In this document: in pieces, positions 42,751-50,375 of the stretch
How the letters are laid out: each line of letters starts with the position of its first letter
Position numbering within the stretch: position 1 is the first letter of the stretch
NCBI GenBank assembly: GCA_023299885.1
Contig: JALZUS010000003.1
Coordinates: forward strand, 1-56,005
DNA: 56,005 nt
Source: Bdellovibrionales bacterium
GTDB lineage: Bacteria > Bdellovibrionota > Bdellovibrionia > Bdellovibrionales > UBA1609
Direction: 5' to 3'
Notes under the pieces: model-generated
Database searches by the model: none
Seen by the model: only the letters and a program-made list of their open reading frames with translations
What the model was told of the DNA's origin: nothing
Position numbers and translations under genes: made by a program

Positions 42751-44379
42751 ATGAAAACAAACAAATTAGGCTTTTTAGGTTTATTAGCAATCATAGCATT
42801 TAACTATGCTTTAATGGAAAAAAGCCCTCTTCAGTTTATTAAAAAAGACGCCCCAAGAAGTTTAGCCGGTGAATTAGCTATCTCTGTACCTAGTACTTCA
42901 GAGGTTGTACAAGCTGCACCTGTAACAATTGAAATTCTTGGTACGATCTCGTCTACTAAAGACTTAAACACTGCCTCTGACTTATGTTTTTCACATATAG
43001 AAAAAGACATAACAACTTCTGGTTCACCAAAAAGTACTTGTTACTTCACATCAAAAGTTTGTGGTACTGACATTACAAACAACTATGAAATCGATTTAAG
43101 GACTGCATCAAAACTAAATGCAGATAAAGAAAACTTAACAACTGCTGAAAAAAGAAAAAACACTAAAGAGTATGTTCTTACTAAAATAACTGAAGGCTAC
43201 AAATCTGTTACAAATTCATTTTGTGCAAAGAAAACAGCTGAAGCACCTGCTAGCAAAACAGACACTACTGAAACTGCTAAAGGATTACTTCCTAGCATTG
43301 CATTAGGCAAGGCAAACACTGACGTAGCTCAAAAGACTGCTGAAGTAGTAAAAGAAGTATCTATCCGTGAAGAATGTACTGCTATTAGAAAAAATGTAAA
43401 ATCTGACAGAAGAAGTCGTAGATCTGCAACTGTAGCCGCTGAAACTGCTGCCTCTAGATACGCCAACAGAAGTGCAAAAACATCTCGCCCAGAAACAAGA
43501 GATGAAAGCCAAGATGAAGACTTAACAGAAGAGCTTATCGCAGATGCTGAGTATATTTTATTTAATGAAGATACAACAAAAAGTGAACTAAGCCATTGCT
43601 TAGATGAATTTAGAAAGTCTAAAAATAATACTTTAAAAAATATAGCTAAAGATTATAAAACAGCTAAAAAGCATGAAGAAAAAATTGCTAAAGAAGTAGA
43701 AAACAGTCTTTCTAACTATGACTTAGCTGCTGCTAAAATTAACCAAAACCAAAGCCTATGCTTACAGCAAGCTCAAATTAGACTTTCACAAAGCACAATA
43801 CAGCAACCACAACAAAATTTTAACCAACCACAGTTTCAAAATCAGTTAGCTCAAATTCAACAGAACTTACAAAACTTAAACCAAGGCGCACAACAAGCCT
43901 ACCAAACACAAGTAAGTGCTTGTAATGCTCAATACAATACAAACATATTAACAAGCCAGTACTCTAACGGTTTAAATAACTACTTAACTAATAGCAGCCA
44001 GTATGTTCAGAGCAAGGTTCAGTCTAGCAGCATTCTTGAAAACTACAGAAGCTGGGTAAGAACTGAAATCTCTGCAGTACAAAATGCATTAGGATACAAC
44101 ACTCAGTTTACAAACCCATCATTTGTACCTGGAACTACCCAAAGAACATTTGATACCTCTAGCCTTACAAATATCCAACAGCCAGTAATTTCGCCAAGTG
44201 TTGCTAACCCAAACTTTGCGCCTAACACTGTGCCCGGTACAAGAACATTATCTACAAACAGCAGTGTTACTGGTGTTTACACACAGACTCCACAAGTAGC
44301 TCTTCCTAATTTTGCAGCCCCTAGAAGTGGTGCTTCAGTTACAGTGCCTACTAACAGACAGCCACTAGTAAGACGATAA
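42751..44379 (+). CDS. Exported Gln/Asn-rich coiled-coil protein of unknown function
   Basis: 542 aa. An N-terminal hydrophobic segment (residues 6-21) acts as signal or anchor. Residues about 45-200 contain six cysteines; 220-260 are Arg/Ser/Thr-rich (R-S-R-R-S); 265-330 are charged and helical; 331-390 are dominated by Gln and Asn (Q-Q-P-Q-Q-N-F-N-Q-P-Q-F-Q-N-Q) and could form a coiled coil or fibrous/aggregating region; the last 100 residues are Thr/Pro/Asn-rich and end R-R. This composition suits an extracellular or surface fibre-like protein. I recognise no family. AGAGGA precedes the ATG and a terminator follows at 44443. Confidence 0.72.
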   Translation: MKTNKLGFLGLLAIIAFNYALMEKSPLQFIKKDAPRSLAGELAISVPSTSEVVQAAPVTIEILGTISSTKDLNTASDLCFSHIEKDITTSGSPKSTCYFTSKVCGTDITNNYEIDLRTASKLNADKENLTTAEKRKNTKEYVLTKITEGYKSVTNSFCAKKTAEAPASKTDTTETAKGLLPSIALGKANTDVAQKTAEVVKEVSIREECTAIRKNVKSDRRSRRSATVAAETAASRYANRSAKTSRPETRDESQDEDLTEELIADAEYILFNEDTTKSELSHCLDEFRKSKNNTLKNIAKDYKTAKKHEEKIAKEVENSLSNYDLAAAKINQNQSLCLQQAQIRLSQSTIQQPQQNFNQPQFQNQLAQIQQNLQNLNQGAQQAYQTQVSACNAQYNTNILTSQYSNGLNNYLTNSSQYVQSKVQSSSILENYRSWVRTEISAVQNALGYNTQFTNPSFVPGTTQRTFDTSSLTNIQQPVISPSVANPNFAPNTVPGTRTLSTNSSVTGVYTQTPQVALPNFAAPRSGASVTVPTNRQPLVRR

Positions 44380-44442
44380 TTTATTTTAAATTTAACTCTG
44401 CAAAGGATTTGCTAATGTTATCTTAAGTGTTCGCCCACTTAG

Positions 44443-44469
44443 CCAGCTTTGAAAAAAGCTGGTTTTTTT
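44443..44469 (+). terminator. Intrinsic terminator after the Gln/Asn-rich protein gene
   Basis: CCAGCTT (44443-44449) pairs with AAGCTGG (44456-44462) and is followed by T7. It lies 63 nt after the stop codon. Confidence 0.85.
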
Positions 44470-44485
44470 ATTTAGTGGCTTTATC

Positions 44486-44519
44486 AAAAAAAAGCCCAGG
44501 AAACTTTCGCTCCCTGGAC
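44486..44519 (-). terminator. Intrinsic terminator of the porin-like gene
   Basis: On the minus strand CCAGG and CCTGG (44513-44517 with 44496-44500) close an imperfect stem around a GAAA-containing apex; U8 follows (complement of 44486-44493). It lies 52 nt after the porin-like stop codon. Confidence 0.7.
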
Positions 44520-44570
44520 CCCCCACCGCTCTCACATGTTGTATTCTAAGATGTCAGATCTCTGTTGCTT

Positions 44571-45920
44571 TTAAAAATGAACAACGGCTTTAGTAAATAA
44601 TCCAATAGTTGTGCTCGTTTCAAAAGCTGATGAGCCGCCTTCAAATGCAGAGCCAGGAAGTAACACAGCACCACCTGCTGTTAATGATAACCTCTCATGA
44701 GGCTTCCAATTAACAAATAAATCAAATTCATAACCTAAGTCCTTATCAGTAGATCCGGTAAACTCTTCATCCATAAAGCCTGCAGTTATACGAACGTCAG
44801 TGCTCCACTCACTATTCCACTGATAGCTAAGCATTGGAGCTATATAAAATGCATTACTAATGGCTTCTTTATCAAAACGACTAATAGATGGGTCATTATT
44901 TAAAGGATTATTTGTTTTCAATAAGTCTTGCTGGCCAAGCTTATAGTTAAACATTAAATGAGCAACGTCATAGTTTCTTGCAAAGGTAAAACCTTCGTAA
45001 GTATCTGTTGTAGAATCATCATCTCCAGAGGCATAACCCAATTTAAAGTTAAGCTTCCATTTAGACCACTCATAATTAACTTCGGCAGCAACACCAACAC
45101 TACCAGATGCCTTTACTCTTGAACCCGTTACATTGTCAGCCACGCCCAAATCACCGCTTTGAGTAGCACCCTCTAAAGACCATCCCCAGTTTTCATACTG
45201 GCGCTTAATAAATAAAGAGTAAGTTGTTAGGTTTAAGTCGCCATCTTGAAAGTAATTGCCTGTATGTAAACCAAAAGTACCTTGAGAGGCTTTTCGCTTT
45301 TGAAAATAAAGGCCCATGTCTAGGCCTGTATCTGGGCGCTTATAATCAAGCTGAATGATAAAATCTCTGATGTCATCATTATCAGAAATAGAACCCTCTA
45401 ATAATTTTGCATACATTGGCGTCACTGTGAAATTACCAATTTCAACTTTAACAGCCGCTAAGTCTCGGCTATTTAACCAATGGTCATAATCACCATGGCC
45501 GCTATTATTAAGTATCCCTAAACCAAAATCTAAAGGAGCGCGACCTAGTACAAATAAAAAGTTGTCGTAACCATAGTTAAGATACATTTCATTAACAGCA
45601 ACATCTCTTGGCGCTAATTTGCTACCAGCAAACGGGTCAGTATCAGAACCTCCCCATAAAGAACCTAACTGATCTACATCTGAATCATTAAAAATATCAA
45701 AGCGACCTCTAATTTCTATAGTGTCAGTAGCCTGAATTGTTGGGTTTAGAACCAAATGATGAGTGCCGTAACTAACATCTCCAGCTTGGCCATCCAAACT
45801 GAGGTCATCGATTGAATGAGCTTCAAAACGGTAATGCCCAGACCAATCTATGAGGCCATAAGCCATAGCCGGCTGAAATAATAAAAAGAAAACAACTAAC
45901 TGACGAAATGCGAAAACCAT
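44571..45920 (-). CDS. Outer-membrane beta-barrel protein, porin-like
   Basis: 449 aa. The signal peptide (to about residue 21, F-Q-P-A-M-A) is followed by alternating hydrophobic strands rich in Tyr, Trp and Gly (D-W-S-G-H-Y-R-F, I-E-I-R-G-R-F-D-I-F, W-K-L-N-F-K-L-G-Y-A), and the protein ends in Phe (V-V-H-F), the BAM recognition signature. The size fits a 16- to 18-stranded porin or alginate-export-type barrel. Substrate cannot be predicted. AGAGGA lies 7 nt upstream, and a weak stem (AATAC/GTATT, 45936-45953) lies just 5' of it. Own terminator at 44486-44519. Confidence 0.8.
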   Translation of the reverse strand: MVFAFRQLVVFFLLFQPAMAYGLIDWSGHYRFEAHSIDDLSLDGQAGDVSYGTHHLVLNPTIQATDTIEIRGRFDIFNDSDVDQLGSLWGGSDTDPFAGSKLAPRDVAVNEMYLNYGYDNFLFVLGRAPLDFGLGILNNSGHGDYDHWLNSRDLAAVKVEIGNFTVTPMYAKLLEGSISDNDDIRDFIIQLDYKRPDTGLDMGLYFQKRKASQGTFGLHTGNYFQDGDLNLTTYSLFIKRQYENWGWSLEGATQSGDLGVADNVTGSRVKASGSVGVAAEVNYEWSKWKLNFKLGYASGDDDSTTDTYEGFTFARNYDVAHLMFNYKLGQQDLLKTNNPLNNDPSISRFDKEAISNAFYIAPMLSYQWNSEWSTDVRITAGFMDEEFTGSTDKDLGYEFDLFVNWKPHERLSLTAGGAVLLPGSAFEGGSSAFETSTTIGLFTKAVVHF

Positions 45921-46059
45921 AAAGAATCCTCTTCCAATACTTAAGTACGTATTAAAATTTAAACATTATTTAGAGTAAAAAAGAAGTCCTTATTAATATG
46001 TGCCGCAATCATGAGCTTGTTTTGTACTTCAAACAATAAGTGCGCCTAATATATATGCA

Positions 46060-48291
46060 CTAATACCCGCTAAGGATTAGCTCTGTATTTTTTTGCTCTT
46101 TTTCAGAGGCGTTTGGTATTTTACTCAGCACCTCTTTAGGGCTTAAAGATTTAATAACAACATCTTCAGGCCATTCAAAATCTTCAGGCTTGTTATCTAC
46201 TTTTTTCATAAGATCTAACCATAACCTTAAGGCACCACTCGCCCCTGTTAAGCCCGTTGATGTTGCATCATCTTTACCAATCCATGTGACGGCTAAATAC
46301 CTTGGAGTAAAGCCAACAAACCAAGAGTCTTTAGTGCCTGTTGTTGTCCCCGTTTTACCAGCAGCAATACCCGTAAACCCCAAAGGTGCACTGGCTCTTG
46401 CTGTACCGCTCACTAATGTTTGCTTCATCATGCCCACAAGCTGAGCCACCTTACTAGCCTCAATCACTTGATTATTTATTGGCTCCCACTCATACAACAA
46501 TTTATCTTTTTGGTTTTTAACTTGGAAAATACTATGTAAGTCTTTCTTTTTACCCATACTAGCAATAGTTGTATAAGCCCTAGCTAAATCAAAGGGCTCT
46601 AGCTCAAAAGAGCCCAAGCTTAATGACGGCAAAGGTTTAATCTTAGAGCGAACACCCATTTTTTTAGCCATAGAAACAATATCAGATAACCCCGTCTCTA
46701 TCCCAAGCCTTGCTGTTGGCACATTTAAAGAATTTTTTAAAGCATAGTAAGCAGGAACCTCTCCAAGAAAATCATTGTCATAATTTCTAGGGGTCCACGA
46801 TTGCCCTTGGTATTTATGAGTGAACGGTTCGTCATTTAAAACTGACAATGGGTTAATAATAGCTTTTTCTAAAGCCGTTAAATAAACAATGGGCTTCATA
46901 ACAGAGCCCACTTGCCGTTTAGATTCAATAGCACGGTTATACTGTGTCTTAGAAAAAGAACGGCCACCAATTAAAGCCACAATCTCTGCTTTAATATGGT
47001 CTACCAAAATAACAATAGTTTGCAGGTCTTTCTTTTTATCAAAACTATTTTTAAAGCCTACTAAAATTTTATCTACACTTTTTTCTGCAAAACTTTGGGC
47101 TGATAAATCTAAAGTGGTGTAAACCTTTAAGCCGTCTTCATTTTTAATATTAAGCTCTTCTAGCTCTTTATATACTTTTTGCACAAAATAAGAGGCTGAT
47201 AATTTTTTAGAAGAGCCCGTCTTTTTTGGTAATGGTTTTTTAATAGCACTTTCATAATCTGATGGCGTTATATATTTAAGAGCTGCCATTTTTTTAAGGA
47301 CAGACTGCCTGCGTTTCATAGCGTTTTCTTGCTGAGTGAATGGGTTGTAGCGCCCCGGAGAATTCAGTAAGGCCGCTAGCATGGCACACTCATCTAGATT
47401 TAAGTTTTCTACTTTTTTACCGTAATAATAATTAGCAGCAGCAGAAAATCCCCTAACCTGAAAAGCACCATCTTGGCCCATGTATATAACATTTAAGTAA
47501 GCGCTTAAGATTTTATCTTTACTGACCCTGCGCTCTAAAGCCAAAGTCATTAAAATTTCTGTAAGCTTTCTTTTAAGTGTTTTCTCACTAGTTAAAAAAT
47601 AATTTTTTACGAGCTGCTGTGATATAGTGCTGCCACCTTGTGAATACCTGGCCGACTTTAAATTAGCAATAATTGCTCTGGCTATACCAAAAGGATTAAT
47701 CCCCCTATGAGTAATAAAGCTTTTATCTTCTATAGCTGTAATCGCTTGGACACACTGAACTGGCACCTGCCCTACGCCAACAACATCCCTTAAAAGAGGC
47801 TGCTTATTATAAAATTGAGCAAATAAAGTTGGAGGCAGCATTACTTTATGACTAATACTCTTTGCATACTCTGTTTGGTTAGGACTGTATTCTTTGTGAT
47901 TAATTATATTTGCAACTTTATTGTTTTCATCAACAACAATAATATAACGCTGGCTATGACTAACCTTAACTTCCCAACAGTCTGAAACTATAAACTCTGA
48001 TAAGCCTAAACATAATTGAGAGTTAGGGTTATAAGCTTTTGCAGCTGTTATGTTTTCAAGATTGCCACGCTTAAAGTAACTTTTTAAAAGACGCTGTCTC
48101 AAAGAGCTTGCGTTAAAGGTATCCCCCTCATTAATAATATAAGGCTTGGAGTAAATTTCTACTGCTGGCGGAAACCAGCCTTTTTTAGTGGCCTCCTGGA
48201 TGCGGTCATCGAGCTTATAAGTCCAAGCCACTAAAGCGACTAAAACGGCTACACCTAAAAATACTAAAGCTAAAAAAATCTTTTTAAACAT
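46060..48291 (-). CDS. mrcB: Bifunctional penicillin-binding protein 1 (PBP1B-like)
   Basis: 743 aa from the ATG at 48291; the frame is open 12 codons further upstream but the ATG starts directly at the membrane anchor (M-F-K-K-I-F-L-A-L-V-F-L). A UB2H-like segment (about 50-150) resembles PBP1B. The GT51 domain shows E-D-K-S-F-I-T-H-R-G and Q-G-G-S-T-I-S-Q-Q-L-V-K; the transpeptidase domain has S-V-M-K, S-L-N and K-T-G-T-T. It polymerises and crosslinks peptidoglycan in the periplasm. It is divergent from the DUF507 pair. Confidence 0.9.
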   Translation of the reverse strand: MFKKIFLALVFLGVAVLVALVAWTYKLDDRIQEATKKGWFPPAVEIYSKPYIINEGDTFNASSLRQRLLKSYFKRGNLENITAAKAYNPNSQLCLGLSEFIVSDCWEVKVSHSQRYIIVVDENNKVANIINHKEYSPNQTEYAKSISHKVMLPPTLFAQFYNKQPLLRDVVGVGQVPVQCVQAITAIEDKSFITHRGINPFGIARAIIANLKSARYSQGGSTISQQLVKNYFLTSEKTLKRKLTEILMTLALERRVSKDKILSAYLNVIYMGQDGAFQVRGFSAAANYYYGKKVENLNLDECAMLAALLNSPGRYNPFTQQENAMKRRQSVLKKMAALKYITPSDYESAIKKPLPKKTGSSKKLSASYFVQKVYKELEELNIKNEDGLKVYTTLDLSAQSFAEKSVDKILVGFKNSFDKKKDLQTIVILVDHIKAEIVALIGGRSFSKTQYNRAIESKRQVGSVMKPIVYLTALEKAIINPLSVLNDEPFTHKYQGQSWTPRNYDNDFLGEVPAYYALKNSLNVPTARLGIETGLSDIVSMAKKMGVRSKIKPLPSLSLGSFELEPFDLARAYTTIASMGKKKDLHSIFQVKNQKDKLLYEWEPINNQVIEASKVAQLVGMMKQTLVSGTARASAPLGFTGIAAGKTGTTTGTKDSWFVGFTPRYLAVTWIGKDDATSTGLTGASGALRLWLDLMKKVDNKPEDFEWPEDVVIKSLSPKEVLSKIPNASEKEQKNTELILSGY

Positions 48292-48375
48292 CTTTTTGGT
48301 TATAAAACAAAGACCCTCAGGCTTCAAACAAAACTCTACCTTGACTTAATAAGCACCCTGCCTTGTAGTTAAGGC

Positions 48376-48654
48376 ATGAGGATAACACCAAAGCAAATAA
48401 ATCGTTTAGTGAGTATGATATTTAAAGAGCTTAAAGAAGGCTCACTAATAGAGTTTAAAACAAAAGAAGAAGCCGCCTTTAAAAGGGCCATCGAAATCGT
48501 TAACCAAGATTTTGAGCGCGAAAAAGACTTAGACGAAGAAGTGAATCAAATGATGGACGACCTAGAGCGCCAACAGGGTGCCGACTTCCAAAGGTATAAA
48601 ATGTTTCCATTACTTAAAAAGCGCTTAGCCGAAAAAAAAGGAATTGTCTTATGA
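48376..48654 (+). CDS. DUF507 family protein, first of a tandem pair
   Basis: 92 aa, soluble, highly charged and almost wholly helical. Family pattern: M-R-I-T-P-K-Q-I-N-R-L-V at the start, a central D-L-D-E-E-V-N-Q-M-M and a C-terminal Y-K-M-F-P-L-L-K-K-R-L-A. The role of DUF507 is unknown. Its last four bases form the ATGA overlap with the second DUF507 gene, so they are translationally coupled and may make a heterodimer. Confidence 0.8.
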   Translation: MRITPKQINRLVSMIFKELKEGSLIEFKTKEEAAFKRAIEIVNQDFEREKDLDEEVNQMMDDLERQQGADFQRYKMFPLLKKRLAEKKGIVL

Positions 48655-48920
48655 TCTCAGATGCACGACTTGGACATTTAGCTTCAATAATAATAGATAA
48701 ACTTTGGAAAGACGATATTGTCGACTACACCGATGAAGAGCGCGCTGTCCGCATGGCCAGAAAAGCCGCCTCTAACTTTGGCCAAGAGTTTAAAGACATC
48801 GATGCCAAAGCTAAAAAAATGGTAGCTTCGCTTAAACGCGGCGTTGTTGAAGGCAGCCCCGAATGGGATGTTATGTACCGCAAATATTTCGAAGAAGAGC
48901 TTAATAAGCGCGGTAATTAG
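48651..48920 (+). CDS. DUF507 family protein, second of a tandem pair
   Basis: 89 aa. The layout repeats that of the first copy: R-L-G-H-L-A-S-I-I-I-D-K-L, a charged middle with D-I-D-A-K-A-K-K-M, and W-D-V-M-Y-R-K-Y-F-E-E-E-L at the end. Identity between the copies is low, so the duplication is old. No signal peptide. Function unknown; co-location with a PBP1 gene (divergent) is the only contextual hint. Confidence 0.8.
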   Translation: MISDARLGHLASIIIDKLWKDDIVDYTDEERAVRMARKAASNFGQEFKDIDAKAKKMVASLKRGVVEGSPEWDVMYRKYFEEELNKRGN

Positions 48921-48955
48921 TTTTAATAAAATTATACTTTAACTATGTACCTTTA

Positions 48956-50032
48956 TTAAAATTTGAGAGAGCACATAAAACTGCTCATTCTTTTTCCATT
49001 CTTAATATCAGATATTTCTTGATTAACTTCATCAGCTGAAATTCTCTCCGACATGAGTAGCTCTTTGTCGCGCAGTGACAGCTGTAGGAAATTTACAATA
49101 GGCTCCATGTTTATATTTTTATCTTGAAATAGACGCCTTAAGCAAAGGTAGCTATCAAAATTAATCTCATCTATTCTTTTCTGCACAACCCCAGCAAGCC
49201 TGTTTTTAAGATTTTCTGAACCCTGACTATCAATATCCGCTACCAAAGCTTTAAGCGCATCCCTGTCTTTACTTTCAATATAATTTATAAAACTAGCCAC
49301 CAAGTAATCATTTTCACTACTATATTTTCTCTTCTCTAGCTCTTGTCTTAGCAAAAAAAACACACTGTTATACTCAGTGATTGCCATTGGATTAACTTCA
49401 AGCTTTGAGGTTACTACACTCGATAGCAGACCAATAATAAATTTTAATGAGTTACCATTTAAATTTGCTAATTCTTCTTTTGAAAACTTTAAATTTGTAG
49501 AATTAAAACCAGAACTACTTGTTGAATAAATACTGTTAACAGCCTGCATCTCTTCTTTTAATAATAATTTAATTTCATTACTTATATTATTGTTAGACTC
49601 TAAATAGCTTTTCTTTTCGCAGCTATAGTAGTCAATATTATCATTACTAATATCATAACTCTTTTTTAAATTTTTAATACTTGTTTTCTCATACAAAGCT
49701 GACTTCACCCACCCTTGCTTTTGATAGATAACAGCGTCACTCACATATACAAAAGAATGAAGGCCACTGGCATAGCCAATCGCACCCTCTTGTGGGCTTT
49801 CTAATTTTTCACACAACTCTGAAGCAAGTATAGCCTCAAGCTCACCAAAGCTAGTGTATCCGACATAATCAATTAAGCCTGACATATATAAAGAGGCATT
49901 ATTACAGTTTGGGCCAGCCAAATCACTCAAGTTACTTTTTAAGTACTCAAACTTACTTTCAATAGTAGCTGAAGCAATTGCTGACATTAAAGTAACTGTA
50001 ATTATAAGTAAAAATTTATTATCTATTTTCAT
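48956..50032 (-). CDS. Secreted protein, possibly NlpC/P60-like
   Basis: 358 aa. A signal peptide (residues 1-22, ...S-A-I-A-S-A) precedes a segment G-P-N-C-N-N-A-S-L-Y (Cys near residue 43) and, after E-G-A-I-G-Y-A, G-L-H-S-F-V-Y-V-S-D (His near residue 92). This Cys-then-His spacing, with an intervening 'GAIG' turn, recalls NlpC/P60-type papain folds acting on cell-wall peptides; it is an inference from spacing, not a firm family match. Residues 140-358 are a helical domain of unknown type. It converges on the DUF507 pair. Confidence 0.6.
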   Translation of the reverse strand: MKIDNKFLLIITVTLMSAIASATIESKFEYLKSNLSDLAGPNCNNASLYMSGLIDYVGYTSFGELEAILASELCEKLESPQEGAIGYASGLHSFVYVSDAVIYQKQGWVKSALYEKTSIKNLKKSYDISNDNIDYYSCEKKSYLESNNNISNEIKLLLKEEMQAVNSIYSTSSSGFNSTNLKFSKEELANLNGNSLKFIIGLLSSVVTSKLEVNPMAITEYNSVFFLLRQELEKRKYSSENDYLVASFINYIESKDRDALKALVADIDSQGSENLKNRLAGVVQKRIDEINFDSYLCLRRLFQDKNINMEPIVNFLQLSLRDKELLMSERISADEVNQEISDIKNGKRMSSFMCSLKF

Positions 50033-50346
50033 ATATATAGTTAAATGCAGAATGAGTGCCTACCAAAAGCCACTAAAATAGATGTGAGCTTGATATCATA
50101 AGTATATTACAAAAATTGGCACAACTTTAACTAGAGCACTAAACACCCATCTCATTTTTAACCTTTTCATGTGCCCCGGGGGTCCAATAATTAATCCCCC
50201 AAATGTGCCATTCTGGGGCCAAAGTGACACTAATCTGGTCAATTATGCAATATTTTCATGGCATTTTGGCTTTCTTATAAAATTTAAAAACCCTATAACT
50301 ACCTGTAATTACTTTACTTATTAAAAACGCAACAATCATACTACAT
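50033..50346. other. Intergenic region upstream of the CHASE2 kinase gene, with GC-rich repeated sites
   Basis: No gene is visible. Two related GC-rich blocks stand out from AT-rich surroundings: 50171-50185 (GTGCCCCGGGGGTCC, containing the palindrome CCCCGGGG) and 50205-50220 (GTGCCATTCTGGGGCC), about 35 bp apart. They lie 130-180 bp upstream of the -24/-12 promoter, a usual place for activator-binding enhancers. GGGGG (50178-50182) and CCCCC (50196-50200) also form a small inverted repeat. Confidence 0.4.
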
Positions 50347-50363
50347 TTGGCAGGACTTTTGCT
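50347..50363 (+). promoter_or_regulatory. Near-consensus sigma-54 promoter of the CHASE2 kinase/NtrC operon
   Basis: TTGGCAGGACTTTTGCT has the invariant GG (50349-50350) and GC (50361-50362) at the exact 10-bp spacing of -24/-12 promoters. The expected start point is about 50374, only two bases before the ATG at 50376. Confidence 0.6.
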
Positions 50364-50375
50364 CAGTATATACGT

